Assembly: GCA_026416455.1 (NCBI GenBank)
Contig: JAOAFE010000007.1
Location: 48,598-112,597, forward strand
Direction of reading: 5' to 3'
Length of the DNA stretch: 64,000 bases
From: Syntrophales bacterium
Lineage (GTDB): Bacteria > Desulfobacterota > Syntrophia > Syntrophales > UBA8958
Below are positions 16,040-25,721 of this stretch, piece after piece. Each line of letters begins with the position of its first letter. The stretch's first letter is position 1. The notes under the pieces are model-generated. The model did no database searches. It was not told the origin of the DNA and worked only from the letters and a program-made list of their open reading frames with translations. The translations under genes were made by a program, and so were the position numbers.

Positions 16040-17482
16040 CTAATATAATGGCTTTCCTCTTTCTGTCAAAGTAAGGTGGTAGCGGGCAAAGTGGCTAAGT
16101 GCCGAAGCCGCCCTTTCGAAAGAGGGATAAGCAGGGATCTCAGCTGTGCAGAAACGATGCCTCAAGGTAGCCCCCTTCTCCAGCAATTCCCTGTCTCCTC
16201 CGTCATAATCGATCGTAAACACTGTTGGTTTCCTTTTCGGATGGCTTTTTATGTAATGCGCTACCTCCTGGACGTAATCCTCTACCTCGGGACTATGGTA
16301 GGCTTGTCGGGGTATGAGACGGTCAACAATAACGAGATGGATGGTAGAATCTTCATAGGCTATATCGAGCAAGAGACACAATCGGTCGGCTCTCAAATAT
16401 GCCTCCCAGTAGTCGAGGGGATTGCCAGCAATACTTCCCGTGGCTGGTACCAGCTGTTTTAGTTTCTCCATCGTAGCAGATTTCGGCCTTGGAACGGTAA
16501 GGCCAGTCCGAACGCAAATATCTGTATGGATGATGCTATTTCCTCCCCCACCGCCTACGATGAATACCCCATCACCTCGAGCTGGAGGCAAAAGACAAAG
16601 GGCCAGGATAACATCCATCCATTCATTGATATTCGTGACAGCAATGGAGTTTGTTTGGCGGAAGAAGGCTTTCCAGATTTCATAATTACCTGCCATCTGG
16701 CCCGTGTGAGATGATACTGTCTGGGCGCCCCGATGAGATTCCCCTCCTTTTAAAATGACAATGGGCTTACGGGAAGAAATGTGGCGAGCAAGGGTCAGAA
16801 GCCGGCGGCCGTCATTTGTCCCCTCTAGATAAAGGGCGATAATTGCTGTTGCTTCGTCCTCTCCTAGGTAGGAAAGAAAATCTGTCACATCTAAGCACGT
16901 TGCATTCCCGATGCTGACGGCTTTACTCGTACCAACACCTAAAGAACAGGCATATTCTGTTAATCTCTGGGTGATTCCACCACTTTGAGAAATGATGCCC
17001 AGAGGTCCGCTCTTTCCCGGTATAGCTCCCCACGCTGTAAGGTGGGAGCTCGGGCAGTAAGGACCCATGCAATTGGGACCTATGATGAGAAGATCATGTT
17101 CCTCCGCTATTTCCTTTAGCTGCTTTTCCAGCATCATGCCTTCGTGGCTACCGGTTTCGGAAAACCCTGCACTCAAGATGTGAATGTACCTGGCACCGAT
17201 TTGGGCGCATTCTTTTAAGGCCAGGGGGATCTGATTGGCTGGTAAGGCAATCATAGTTAAGTCTGGTGCTTGAGGGAGGCTGGATAATTTGGGATAAGTG
17301 CGAATCCCCATTATTTCTTGAACTTGGGGATGGATGAGATAAATTTTTCCCTTATAGCCGGCTATTAGATACTTTTCCAAAAAACTCCTTCCCCCTAATC
17401 CACCGCTTTTTTGCGAGACCCCCATGAGGGCGAGACTTTGGGGGAAGAAAAATTTAGATAGATCGAGAAGTTTTTCCCTCAC
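16040..17482 (-). CDS. Acyl-CoA synthetase (NDP-forming) alpha-like protein
   Basis: A 480-residue protein made of a CoA-binding Rossmann domain (about 1-140, FFFPQSLALMGVS at the start) and two succinyl-CoA-synthetase-like flavodoxin domains. The phosphoryl-carrying His of the ADP-forming acetyl-CoA synthetase alpha family fits SSHTGQMAG (about 258). IGPNCMGPYCP and SQSGGITQRL are further signatures. The ATP-grasp beta part is missing from this gene and from its neighbours. It would convert acyl-CoA, ADP and phosphate to acid, CoA and ATP only if a beta subunit is supplied elsewhere. A paralogue sits at 27400. Confidence 0.85.
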   Translation of the reverse strand: MREKLLDLSKFFFPQSLALMGVSQKSGGLGGRSFLEKYLIAGYKGKIYLIHPQVQEIMGIRTYPKLSSLPQAPDLTMIALPANQIPLALKECAQIGARYIHILSAGFSETGSHEGMMLEKQLKEIAEEHDLLIIGPNCMGPYCPSSHLTAWGAIPGKSGPLGIISQSGGITQRLTEYACSLGVGTSKAVSIGNATCLDVTDFLSYLGEDEATAIIALYLEGTNDGRRLLTLARHISSRKPIVILKGGESHRGAQTVSSHTGQMAGNYEIWKAFFRQTNSIAVTNINEWMDVILALCLLPPARGDGVFIVGGGGGNSIIHTDICVRTGLTVPRPKSATMEKLKQLVPATGSIAGNPLDYWEAYLRADRLCLLLDIAYEDSTIHLVIVDRLIPRQAYHSPEVEDYVQEVAHYIKSHPKRKPTVFTIDYDGGDRELLEKGATLRHRFCTAEIPAYPSFERAASALSHFARYHLTLTERGKPLY

Positions 17483-17621
17483 CTAGTCAATTAACCACCT
17501 GCAGTTTTGCAGGACTCTATGCATTCACGTTCATCTTGTCAATGGCGGAAATAATGCATTGCCATTTCACACGTACGTCCATATATTAAGAACACATGTT
17601 TTGCAAAAGAAGGAGAATCAA

Positions 17622-18446
17622 ATGAAAATGGGCCCCAACGAAGGATGGAACGACTTTGAGATTAAAGAGGAACCCTTTTACCTCCCTCAAGGGAACGAGG
17701 TGGAGCTATTTAAAGCCGCCTACGAAGAACGACTGCCCGTTATTCTTACGGGACCTACGGGGACGGGTAAGACGCGTCTCGTGGAGTATATGGCCTGGCG
17801 TCTCGGTCGCCCCCTTTTTACCGTCGCCTGCCATGATGATTTGAGTGCCAATGACCTCACGGGGCGTTACATTGTGAAGGGGGATGAAGTGGTATGGATC
17901 GACGGACCACTCCTTATGGCGGTAAAGAAGGGTGGGATTTTATACCTAGATGAGATTGTAGAGGCGAGAAAGGATGTTACCGTAGTGATTCATCCCTTAA
18001 CTGATCACCGAAGGTACCTTTTGGTAGAAAAATTGGGGTGCATCTGGCGGGCGCCGGATGAATTTATGATGGTTTTGAGTTACAATCCAAACTATCAGAG
18101 TGTGTTGAAAGAATTGAAACCGAGCACGAGGCAAAGGTTCGTTTCCATCAACCTTGGATGGCCTCGGGAGGAGTTGGAAGTCTCCATTCTCGAACATGAG
18201 GCCGGGGTTGATGTCGAGACAGCCCTCAACCTAGTCCGGGCGGCAAACAGGATTAGGCATCTCGTCCACGAGGGCTTGGAAGAAGGGGTATCAACGAGAG
18301 AGCTTGTTTACGCCGGGAAACTCATTGCCCGGGGAGTACCTCTGGGCGAGGCTCTGAGGTCTACTTTGATTTTTCCTCTAACTCACGATGAGGACCTCAA
18401 GCGTGCAATGGAAGAGGTGCTAAAAAATTATTTTAGTTTTGCATGA
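17622..18446 (+). CDS. MoxR-type AAA+ ATPase (NorQ/CbbQ-like)
   Basis: A 274-residue AAA+ ATPase. Walker A is GPTGTGKTR (about 42-50), Walker B is ILYLDEI (about 107-113), and sensor 1 lies in MMVLSYNPNY. The C-terminal helical part resembles the CbbQ/NirQ/NorQ type. ATG 17622 is chosen because AAGGAG lies six bases upstream; the tracked 17559 start lacks one. These ATPases pair with VWA proteins to remodel or activate metalloenzymes and other complexes. The stop overlaps the giant VWA gene by ATGA, so the pair is certainly coupled. Confidence 0.9.
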   Translation: MKMGPNEGWNDFEIKEEPFYLPQGNEVELFKAAYEERLPVILTGPTGTGKTRLVEYMAWRLGRPLFTVACHDDLSANDLTGRYIVKGDEVVWIDGPLLMAVKKGGILYLDEIVEARKDVTVVIHPLTDHRRYLLVEKLGCIWRAPDEFMMVLSYNPNYQSVLKELKPSTRQRFVSINLGWPREELEVSILEHEAGVDVETALNLVRAANRIRHLVHEGLEEGVSTRELVYAGKLIARGVPLGEALRSTLIFPLTHDEDLKRAMEEVLKNYFSFA

Positions 18447-21400
18447 ATTGGCCGGAATTTCTTACCTTGCTCTCCCATAGAATGAAGGCGGACCGAGTCC
18501 TTCTTCAGGATGAATTTGTCCGTCTGAGAGAGGAGCTCCTGCCTTTTGGACAAGAGAAGATAAGAGAGTTAGAAGAGCTCGTCCGCCTCCTGGCCCAATA
18601 CGATCTTGGGTTAGCATGGGAATTTTATCGAGTAAGTCCCAGTATTATGGGGCTTACGGACTTAGAGGCCCCCCTTAAATTAGGTGCCTTGGGATGTGCC
18701 GTGTGGCAGAGGTCTCCTCTCCTTGCCCTTTACGTCATAAGGGAAGGAAGCAAGTTAATCTCTCAGGCAAATTTTGAAACGGTAAAGATGATGGCGGCTC
18801 TATGTGAGGCCATTGCCCGTTATAGTATAACGTATGCCCGTCGGGTGTGGGATGAAGGTACACACCTGGTTCAGGTGATAAAGGAATGCGGCGTTGATAC
18901 CCGTGTTATACCGAAAATATTACATTTACTGCTGCGAGCCGTCCCTTCCGATTGGAGCAGTGCTTTCCGATTACTCGAGAAATTTTCCCAGGTGGTCGCA
19001 GGCTTAAAAAAACCGGTCGAGGAATTGATAAAGGAAGGTGAAAGGTTTGTTTTTGATGCACGTCTGCTGGAAGCATATCTAGACGGTTTCTTTAGAGTAC
19101 TCATCAATCAAAACTTAGCCTACAATCAACGAGAGCTGATAGGTAAAGTTGTGGAATTGGTGGGGAAAAAAAACCCGGAGAGCGCGGAAAAATTAATGCG
19201 CAGCTTATCGAAAAACCTGAACAACATCGAGCAAGAAGGTGAGATTTCAAGTCTTAGCGAGATTTTGGAGTATACCTTTGCGTTAGCCGAAAAAAGCGGG
19301 GAAGTAGCGGAGACTTTTGTAAGTACCATCATGGGTGAGCTAAAAACGATAAGTCTTGATGATTTATCGTACGTATATCAGAAAGTGAGGGACTTAAATT
19401 CCTTAAGCCATTTTCTGGCCCAGGCTTTTATCCTTCAACTTCCCATGTGGTGGCGAAAGCTAAAACCCTCCGAAAGAGAAGAAATTATTTCGGCGGCTTT
19501 GGAAATTGGGAAAAAACATCCGGAAGTAGCTATCCGTTTATTTGAAGTCTCTTTCTCCATCGTGGGCAAAGGCAATGTGCACGCTTGGCGCGAAGTAAAA
19601 AATTTTGTCACTTTCATTGCCGACCAAGATCGCTCGGCGGCTATAAGATTCCTTGAGCGAGCATCAGATAAAATTTATGAGATTAATTGCACCGGAGGGA
19701 TGACCCTGCTGGCAATAACTTTTGAGGAGGCTTATGCCCTTGCGGCACGTAACGTTCGATTGGCCATCTCGTTTGTAGAAAGCAGTGTCGATATCTATCG
19801 AGTCGCAGGCTGCAAAGGGGTGAGGGAGGTGGCAGGCATAGTTAAGCAGTTCGACCTCGATAGATGGTCGGTAGCCGTCGGGCTTATTAAGGCAAGTGCG
19901 GCCATAATCGAGCGTGTGGGCTTTCCCGGTTTGCATAAGACGACGGTCATTGCTCGTAATCTGGCAAGAAAGGAAAGTTATGACGCAGTCGGCCTGTGGA
20001 ATAAAGTACCGGAAATTTTAGACCGCCTTGGAGATCATAGCCTGGCCCTTAGAGTTCTTGAAACGGTGGACGAGATTTCACAGATCAATGGAAGAGTAGC
20101 CTTGTCTTTTTTGGAAGCGGCACCTCAGGTCAGTTATATGGTGCGTCCCGAGGGCTTAGAAAAGATGCGTAGAACCATGTCAACTATTGCTTATACGGGT
20201 CAGGCCGGGAAGAGATTGGTTGAATTAAGCCCAATAATTATGGAGAGAATGGGAAGCGAAGGTTGGGAGATTTTATGCAAACTTGTTTCTCACATTCATT
20301 CTTCCTCTCCCGACCAGGCGTTGCAGGTCGTAGAAGGATGTCTTCCCCTTTTAGATCAATTAGACGCTATCGGAGAAGGGGCGGCATCACTCAAGGTCTT
20401 TAGCCTAGCTTTAGATGCATGCCAGGTGAGTCCCCTTTTTGCTACCGCTCTTCTCGAAAGAAGCGCTCAGATGATTGATTGGTTAGGTCTTAGGGGATTC
20501 GAAATCATCGGGCATCATCTTTTGACTGTGGCGGCGATGGATGAACAGGAAGCCCTAGATATGCTGATAGCTCCTCCCGACGCCTTAACGACGTTTGCCG
20601 CTGGCGTACCGAAGGGGGTAACACTGAGAGAAATCAAACCCCTTTTGACAACTTACCTAAAGGCCCTCTTGGGGCGGAAGGTCGAAGTAAAGGAGGGAAA
20701 GTATGTCAGAACAGACGGCAAGTACATATACCTTCCTGCTAAAATTCGAGATTATGAAAATTGGACGGATAATTTCCGCCTCTATAAGGTATGGGCCACT
20801 TTTGAGGAGGCGAAGCTAGAATGGGGTGGGTGGTCATTTTCGTGTGAAAGAATCAAGGATGAAGTAGACAGGGTGGTGGAGAGATACGGTAAGACGTTTT
20901 CGCGCGAAAGCGAAGAGGATGACCTGACAAGATTTTGCCTTCTCTTTCCGGAGCCTGCCCTCATAGAGGATCTTTTGGAAATAATGGAAAGGTATCGGCT
21001 AGAGCAGATTCTTTTACGGGAATTCCCTGGTTTGCGGAAAGATATAGAGGAAGTAAATCGCCATCAGATTAAGAAAAGAGTTCCCCCCGAAAAGATGTTG
21101 AACATGAAGCGCCGGGCAGTGGAGATCGTTGCTCGTGCACTAATGACGGGTCTTTCTGAGATAAAGATAGAAGATCCAACGATTGCCGGTATTTGGGAGA
21201 GGTCGCAAAAGTGGGTGAAGGTTCTTAATGATGCGGGAACGGATATTCACGCCTCTGCTCGGGTGGCTATTCGTATTTATGAGGAGATCACAGGGGCGAT
21301 AAGGGATCCCTATCGGCGTAGACGTTTATCGCCCACCCCCACTGGCGAAAGGCAAAGATCTATTAATATAGGTAGCTTCTCGCGGGCCGCCCGGGAGCTG

Positions 21401-22684
21401 GAAAGACATCTCCAAGGGGTGCCACTGAGTGACGACCGGGGAGGATTAAGGATAGAAAGAGAGGGTGCGGACAGAGGGGAATCCTTACCGTCGGATCGTA
21501 GCCCCTCTCAGTTCAGCCCGAGAGAATCGAAGAAATCGTCGGAGCATCTTGGTCGCACTCGAAGAGGAACGGAGGCAGGAACGAAGGGGAAAGCGGGGCA
21601 AAAAAGCACCACTGATGAATCGCCCCCTCATGTACATGGTCTCTATGCGCCCGAGAAAATAGAACGCCTCCTTAAGTCTGTTCATCGCTTGCATGGTCTT
21701 ACCCCGGAAGAGGTGGAAAGAAGGGTCTCTATGATGTTACCCTTTGAGGCCTATCTGTTCATTCGCAGCCTCGAGCATTCCTTAGAAAACGACCTCGAAC
21801 TCATGTCAGAGCCGGGCACATTTCTCTATCCTGAGTGGGATTCAGATAAGCACGATTATAGAATCAATTGGGTACGGGTGAGGGAACATGCCCTTTCTGG
21901 TGGCAATTTCAACTTTTATCAAATTACCATGGAAAAATACCGAGGTCTAATCAAGAAGATCAGACGTGAATTCCAGCTGCTTAGACCGGAGTCGCTAAAA
22001 AGGCGAAAGCGTCAACGGGAGGGTGAAGAGATAGATATTGATGCCTTCGTTGAGTATCTTATCGATCGAAGACTGAATATGAGCCCCTCCGAAAGGAATT
22101 ACATCATGACTCAGAAGGCGCGTCGTGATATTGCCGTTGCATTTCTCGTCGATATGAGTCGCAGTACAAAAGGTGCCGTCATAGAACGGGAAAAAGAGGC
22201 CCTCATCGTGATGTCCGAGGCCCTCAACGAAGTGGGAGATGCCTTTGGCATCTTCGGTTTCTCCGGTGATAACAGAGACAACGTGGATTTTTACATTGTG
22301 AAAGACTTTGATGAGCCTTATGGGGAGTTGGTGAAGGGGAGAATTTCTTCTATTACGGATCGTTACGAAAACAGAGATGGAGCCGCCATTAGACATGTGT
22401 CTAGCATTTTAAGAAAAAGAAAAGAAAGGGCGAAAATCCTAATTCTCATAAGTGATGGAAAGCCGGTGGATAAGGAATATCATGGGGAGTATGCCGTAGA
22501 AGACACGAGAATGGCCTTGAAAGAGGCGTATCGGGATGGCATCCGTTCATTTTGTATCACTGTGGATGAGGGGGCAGCGGAATATTTACCGAGGATGTAT
22601 AGCCAAAGTCGGTGGGTCGTAATAGACGATGTGGCGCATTTGCCGGAACGTATAACGGGCATCTATCGTACCCTGGCCACTTAA
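18443..22684 (+). CDS. Giant NorD/CbbO-like VWA-domain protein
   Basis: A 1413-residue cytoplasmic protein. About 1-715 is a long alpha-helical array of degenerate repeats of roughly 35-40 residues (for example AIRFLERASDKIYEI and AISFVESSVDIYRVA), like a HEAT/ARM-type solenoid. About 740-830 (KYIYLPAKIRDYENWTDNFR) resembles the conserved NorD/CbbO linker. About 990-1085 is charged and low-complexity. The von Willebrand A domain (about 1232-1413) has an intact MIDAS start, FLVDMSRSTKG (DxSxS), and ILISDGKPVD. It is the partner of the upstream AAA ATPase. NorD/CbbO proteins are usually 600-800 residues, so the N-terminal array is unusually long. The target is unknown. Confidence 0.88.
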   Translation: MNWPEFLTLLSHRMKADRVLLQDEFVRLREELLPFGQEKIRELEELVRLLAQYDLGLAWEFYRVSPSIMGLTDLEAPLKLGALGCAVWQRSPLLALYVIREGSKLISQANFETVKMMAALCEAIARYSITYARRVWDEGTHLVQVIKECGVDTRVIPKILHLLLRAVPSDWSSAFRLLEKFSQVVAGLKKPVEELIKEGERFVFDARLLEAYLDGFFRVLINQNLAYNQRELIGKVVELVGKKNPESAEKLMRSLSKNLNNIEQEGEISSLSEILEYTFALAEKSGEVAETFVSTIMGELKTISLDDLSYVYQKVRDLNSLSHFLAQAFILQLPMWWRKLKPSEREEIISAALEIGKKHPEVAIRLFEVSFSIVGKGNVHAWREVKNFVTFIADQDRSAAIRFLERASDKIYEINCTGGMTLLAITFEEAYALAARNVRLAISFVESSVDIYRVAGCKGVREVAGIVKQFDLDRWSVAVGLIKASAAIIERVGFPGLHKTTVIARNLARKESYDAVGLWNKVPEILDRLGDHSLALRVLETVDEISQINGRVALSFLEAAPQVSYMVRPEGLEKMRRTMSTIAYTGQAGKRLVELSPIIMERMGSEGWEILCKLVSHIHSSSPDQALQVVEGCLPLLDQLDAIGEGAASLKVFSLALDACQVSPLFATALLERSAQMIDWLGLRGFEIIGHHLLTVAAMDEQEALDMLIAPPDALTTFAAGVPKGVTLREIKPLLTTYLKALLGRKVEVKEGKYVRTDGKYIYLPAKIRDYENWTDNFRLYKVWATFEEAKLEWGGWSFSCERIKDEVDRVVERYGKTFSRESEEDDLTRFCLLFPEPALIEDLLEIMERYRLEQILLREFPGLRKDIEEVNRHQIKKRVPPEKMLNMKRRAVEIVARALMTGLSEIKIEDPTIAGIWERSQKWVKVLNDAGTDIHASARVAIRIYEEITGAIRDPYRRRRLSPTPTGERQRSINIGSFSRAARELERHLQGVPLSDDRGGLRIEREGADRGESLPSDRSPSQFSPRESKKSSEHLGRTRRGTEAGTKGKAGQKSTTDESPPHVHGLYAPEKIERLLKSVHRLHGLTPEEVERRVSMMLPFEAYLFIRSLEHSLENDLELMSEPGTFLYPEWDSDKHDYRINWVRVREHALSGGNFNFYQITMEKYRGLIKKIRREFQLLRPESLKRRKRQREGEEIDIDAFVEYLIDRRLNMSPSERNYIMTQKARRDIAVAFLVDMSRSTKGAVIEREKEALIVMSEALNEVGDAFGIFGFSGDNRDNVDFYIVKDFDEPYGELVKGRISSITDRYENRDGAAIRHVSSILRKRKERAKILILISDGKPVDKEYHGEYAVEDTRMALKEAYRDGIRSFCITVDEGAAEYLPRMYSQSRWVVIDDVAHLPERITGIYRTLAT

Positions 22685-22730
22685 GATGCATGCCCCTAGG
22701 AATATAGGAAGTATATAAGGAGCGGCGGTG

Positions 22731-25721
22731 ATGATTAAAGAGAATAGAAAATGCTTTACCCCCATCTGGCGGGCAGGGGAAACTTTTCAAGATTTTGTCA
22801 TTGAAAGGGTTGAGGAACTTACGGAGATAAGAACTACTATTTATTTGGCAAGGCATCAGCGTGTAGGTGCGCAAGTAGTTGATCTCCATTGTCAGGATCG
22901 AGAGAATGTGTTTGCAGTGGCCTTTATGACTCCGCCGATAAAATCGGACGGATTGCCCCACATCCTCGAACATTGTGTGCTTGCCGGTTCAGTAAATTAT
23001 CCGGTAAAGGACGCCTTCAACGAACTTATTCGGGGTACGCTTCAGACTTTCTTAAATGCCTTTACTTATCCAGACCGAACGATCTATCCCGTGGCGAGTC
23101 AAGTTAAAGCCGATTTCTACAATTTGGCTAGAGTGTATTCGGATCTCGTTTTTCGACCGTTGCTAAAGAAGGAAACGTTTGCCCAAGAAGGCCACCATTT
23201 GGAGTTTTCCGTTCCCGATGATCCTTCGAGCCCACTTATCATTTCGGGAGTGGTATACAACGAGATGAAGGGCGCTTATTCTTCTCCTGAAAACCTTATG
23301 TTTAAAGCCATACAGGAACATCTTTTCCCCGATACTATTTACCGTTTTGATTCCGGCGGCGAACCGGAAGAGATCATTAAGCTCACCTACGAGGAGTTTG
23401 TTGCCTTTCACCGCAAATACTACTCGCCTTCCAATGCGCGTTTTTTCTTTTACGGTGACATCTCTCCCGAGGAGAATTTGGCATTTTTGTCGGATTTAAT
23501 CGCCCCCCTGGAGGGAAAGGTTGTTCATTGTGATATTCCCCCTCAGTTGAGATGGACGGAGCCTCGGATGGTAAAAAAACCATTCCCTATATTGAAGCAG
23601 GAAGACCCGGCAAAGAAGGGTGTGGTTAACGTTGCCTGGCTTCTCGCCGACCAAGGCCATAGGCTCGATACTCTCCTGCTTGAAATAATATCAGGCATCC
23701 TGGTGGGAACGGCGGCCGGTCCTCTGAGGAAAGCCCTCATTGATTCTCGACTGGGTGAGGATCTGTCTCCCGTGACGGGATTCGAAACCGATTTGAGGGA
23801 AACATTTTTCGTCGTTGGCCTACGTGGAACCGACACGGCGAAGGCAAGAGAAGTAGAGGAGATAACGCTCCAGACTTTAAGGGAAATAGTAAAGAAAGGC
23901 ATAGATCGTGATCTCGTTGAGGCGGTACTCCACCAGGTAGAGTTTGCGGGGAAAGAAATAGTACGCAAAACGTTTCCTTACGGACTCAAGCTCATGGGGC
24001 GGGTGTTTCAGGCATGGCCATATGGTGGGGACATTGTTCAAGCGATTAATTTCCCCGTTTTAATAGAAAATGTACGTCGCCGGTGGAAGGAAGAACCGCG
24101 CCTGTTCGAGATGACTATAGAAAAATGGCTTATCAATAATCACCATCGCCTCTTGTGCGTTATGGAGCCCTCTTCCTCTTACTTGGAAGAAAGGGAAGAA
24201 AGGACGAAGGAGTTCTTGGCCGAAAAGCGGCTCTCTATGAAAGAGGAAGATGTGATGCGTATATTGGAGGAAGCCAAGAGGCTTAAGATGTATCAGCAAT
24301 CCCCCGATTCTCCAGAGGCGGTAAACAAGATTCCACGCCTTTCCAAATCCGACTTGGAGAGACAGGTGGAAATTGTACCAACGGAAGTAAAAGAGCAGGG
24401 AGATATCACCATTTTGACCCACGATCTCTTTACAAACGGCATAGCGTACTTGGATCTCGCATTCGATACCGCCCATATTCCCGAAGACATGATACCTTAC
24501 CTCCCTTTGTTGGGAAAGTTGATGAGCGGCTTGGGAGCGGCGGGGTTGAGTTACGAAGATATGGCCAAGAGAATAGCCCTAAATACAGGGGGTATCAGTA
24601 TCTCCCCTGCCTGCGGCCTAAGATATGGGAAACGGGGTGAGGTGTGGGAGCGTTTGATGGTGAGAACTTGTGCCCTCTATCGTAAAATAGATGAAGCAAT
24701 CAATACTGTCTGTGATCTTTTGACGGAGTGCGATTTTTCCGATAGGAAGAGAATCGAGGATCTCTTGATGGAAAGGAAAAATCGCCTGACCTCCGCCATC
24801 GTGCCCTCGGGCCATCTTTTTGCCAAAATGATGGCGGCTTCTTCTCTTTCTCTTCCCGCTTGGCGGGAAGAGCAATGGGAAGGCAGAAGCCAACTACTTC
24901 TCGTCTCCCAGTCTCTGGATTCTTTTAGAGACGATCCGGATTCTTTCGTGGAAAAAATGATCGAACTCAAGGAGACCATCATTCAGAAGGGAGGTTTGGT
25001 CATAAATCTTACAGCCGATGAGGAAGGAATGAAAAAACTTTCCGACTGTTTGCCGGCGCTCCTAGAAAGGCTAAAGAACACCCCCAGGGTTCGGTTGAGG
25101 GTTGATCATCTCCCCATACCGAGGCATATGGGGATTGTTGTTCCGGCCGAAGTGTCATACGTAGCCGGTGCCATACCTGCACCTTTGTACGGGGAAAAGT
25201 CGGTTGCTTCTATGCTGGTGGTGAGCAAATATTTATCGAATGGATATCTCTATAAAACGATTCGCGTCCAGGGCGGGGCTTACGGAGGGTCTTGTGTTTA
25301 CGATCCCGCTTCCGGTGTGTTTGTCTTTCTCTCCTACCGAGATCCTCATATTGTAAGGACTATCGGGGTCTTTCGTGAGACAGCTAACGTCGTATTCGGA
25401 ACCACTCCGGCGGAAGAAGAGATCGAAAAGGCTATTGTTTCTACTATCGGAGCTATGGATCGCCCCCTGGATCCGTCGGGGAAGGGGTATGTGGCCTTAA
25501 CGAGATATCTTTCGGGTCTCGGAGACGATTACCGCCAGGCTTTGAGAGAATCCATCCTCGATCTGTCCGTTCATGAATTGACCACAGAGGTCAGAGATTG
25601 CTGGGCGAGGTTTCAGGATAAGATGGTCGTCGCTATCTTAGGAAGTGAAGGCAAGCTTAAAGAAGCTAACGAAGAGCTCGATTGTAAGATGGTTATAGAA
25701 CCCCTGTTTCCGTCAAAATGA
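22731..25721 (+). CDS. M16C-family zinc metalloprotease (PreP-like)
   Basis: A 996-residue insulinase-superfamily peptidase of the presequence-protease type, which degrades peptides inside a closed two-half chamber. The inverted zinc motif HxxEH is seen as LPHILEHCVLAGS (about 85), and the distal Glu is in VVYNEMKGAYSSP (about 180). The C-terminal half carries the degenerate non-catalytic domains, including RVQGGAYGGSCVYD with the substrate-binding Arg/Tyr region. Start: AAGGAG precedes GTG 22728 and ATG 22731; ATG is preferred at eight-base spacing. It follows the VWA gene closely. No signal peptide is seen, so it is probably cytoplasmic. Confidence 0.92.
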   Translation: MIKENRKCFTPIWRAGETFQDFVIERVEELTEIRTTIYLARHQRVGAQVVDLHCQDRENVFAVAFMTPPIKSDGLPHILEHCVLAGSVNYPVKDAFNELIRGTLQTFLNAFTYPDRTIYPVASQVKADFYNLARVYSDLVFRPLLKKETFAQEGHHLEFSVPDDPSSPLIISGVVYNEMKGAYSSPENLMFKAIQEHLFPDTIYRFDSGGEPEEIIKLTYEEFVAFHRKYYSPSNARFFFYGDISPEENLAFLSDLIAPLEGKVVHCDIPPQLRWTEPRMVKKPFPILKQEDPAKKGVVNVAWLLADQGHRLDTLLLEIISGILVGTAAGPLRKALIDSRLGEDLSPVTGFETDLRETFFVVGLRGTDTAKAREVEEITLQTLREIVKKGIDRDLVEAVLHQVEFAGKEIVRKTFPYGLKLMGRVFQAWPYGGDIVQAINFPVLIENVRRRWKEEPRLFEMTIEKWLINNHHRLLCVMEPSSSYLEEREERTKEFLAEKRLSMKEEDVMRILEEAKRLKMYQQSPDSPEAVNKIPRLSKSDLERQVEIVPTEVKEQGDITILTHDLFTNGIAYLDLAFDTAHIPEDMIPYLPLLGKLMSGLGAAGLSYEDMAKRIALNTGGISISPACGLRYGKRGEVWERLMVRTCALYRKIDEAINTVCDLLTECDFSDRKRIEDLLMERKNRLTSAIVPSGHLFAKMMAASSLSLPAWREEQWEGRSQLLLVSQSLDSFRDDPDSFVEKMIELKETIIQKGGLVINLTADEEGMKKLSDCLPALLERLKNTPRVRLRVDHLPIPRHMGIVVPAEVSYVAGAIPAPLYGEKSVASMLVVSKYLSNGYLYKTIRVQGGAYGGSCVYDPASGVFVFLSYRDPHIVRTIGVFRETANVVFGTTPAEEEIEKAIVSTIGAMDRPLDPSGKGYVALTRYLSGLGDDYRQALRESILDLSVHELTTEVRDCWARFQDKMVVAILGSEGKLKEANEELDCKMVIEPLFPSK

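Noticed and set aside
17483-17621. Inverted repeats in the divergent gap (CTGCAGTTTTGCAG and ATGGC...GCCAT) as operators
   Set aside because: Short and imperfect, with no promoter hexamers at clear spacing; could be chance.
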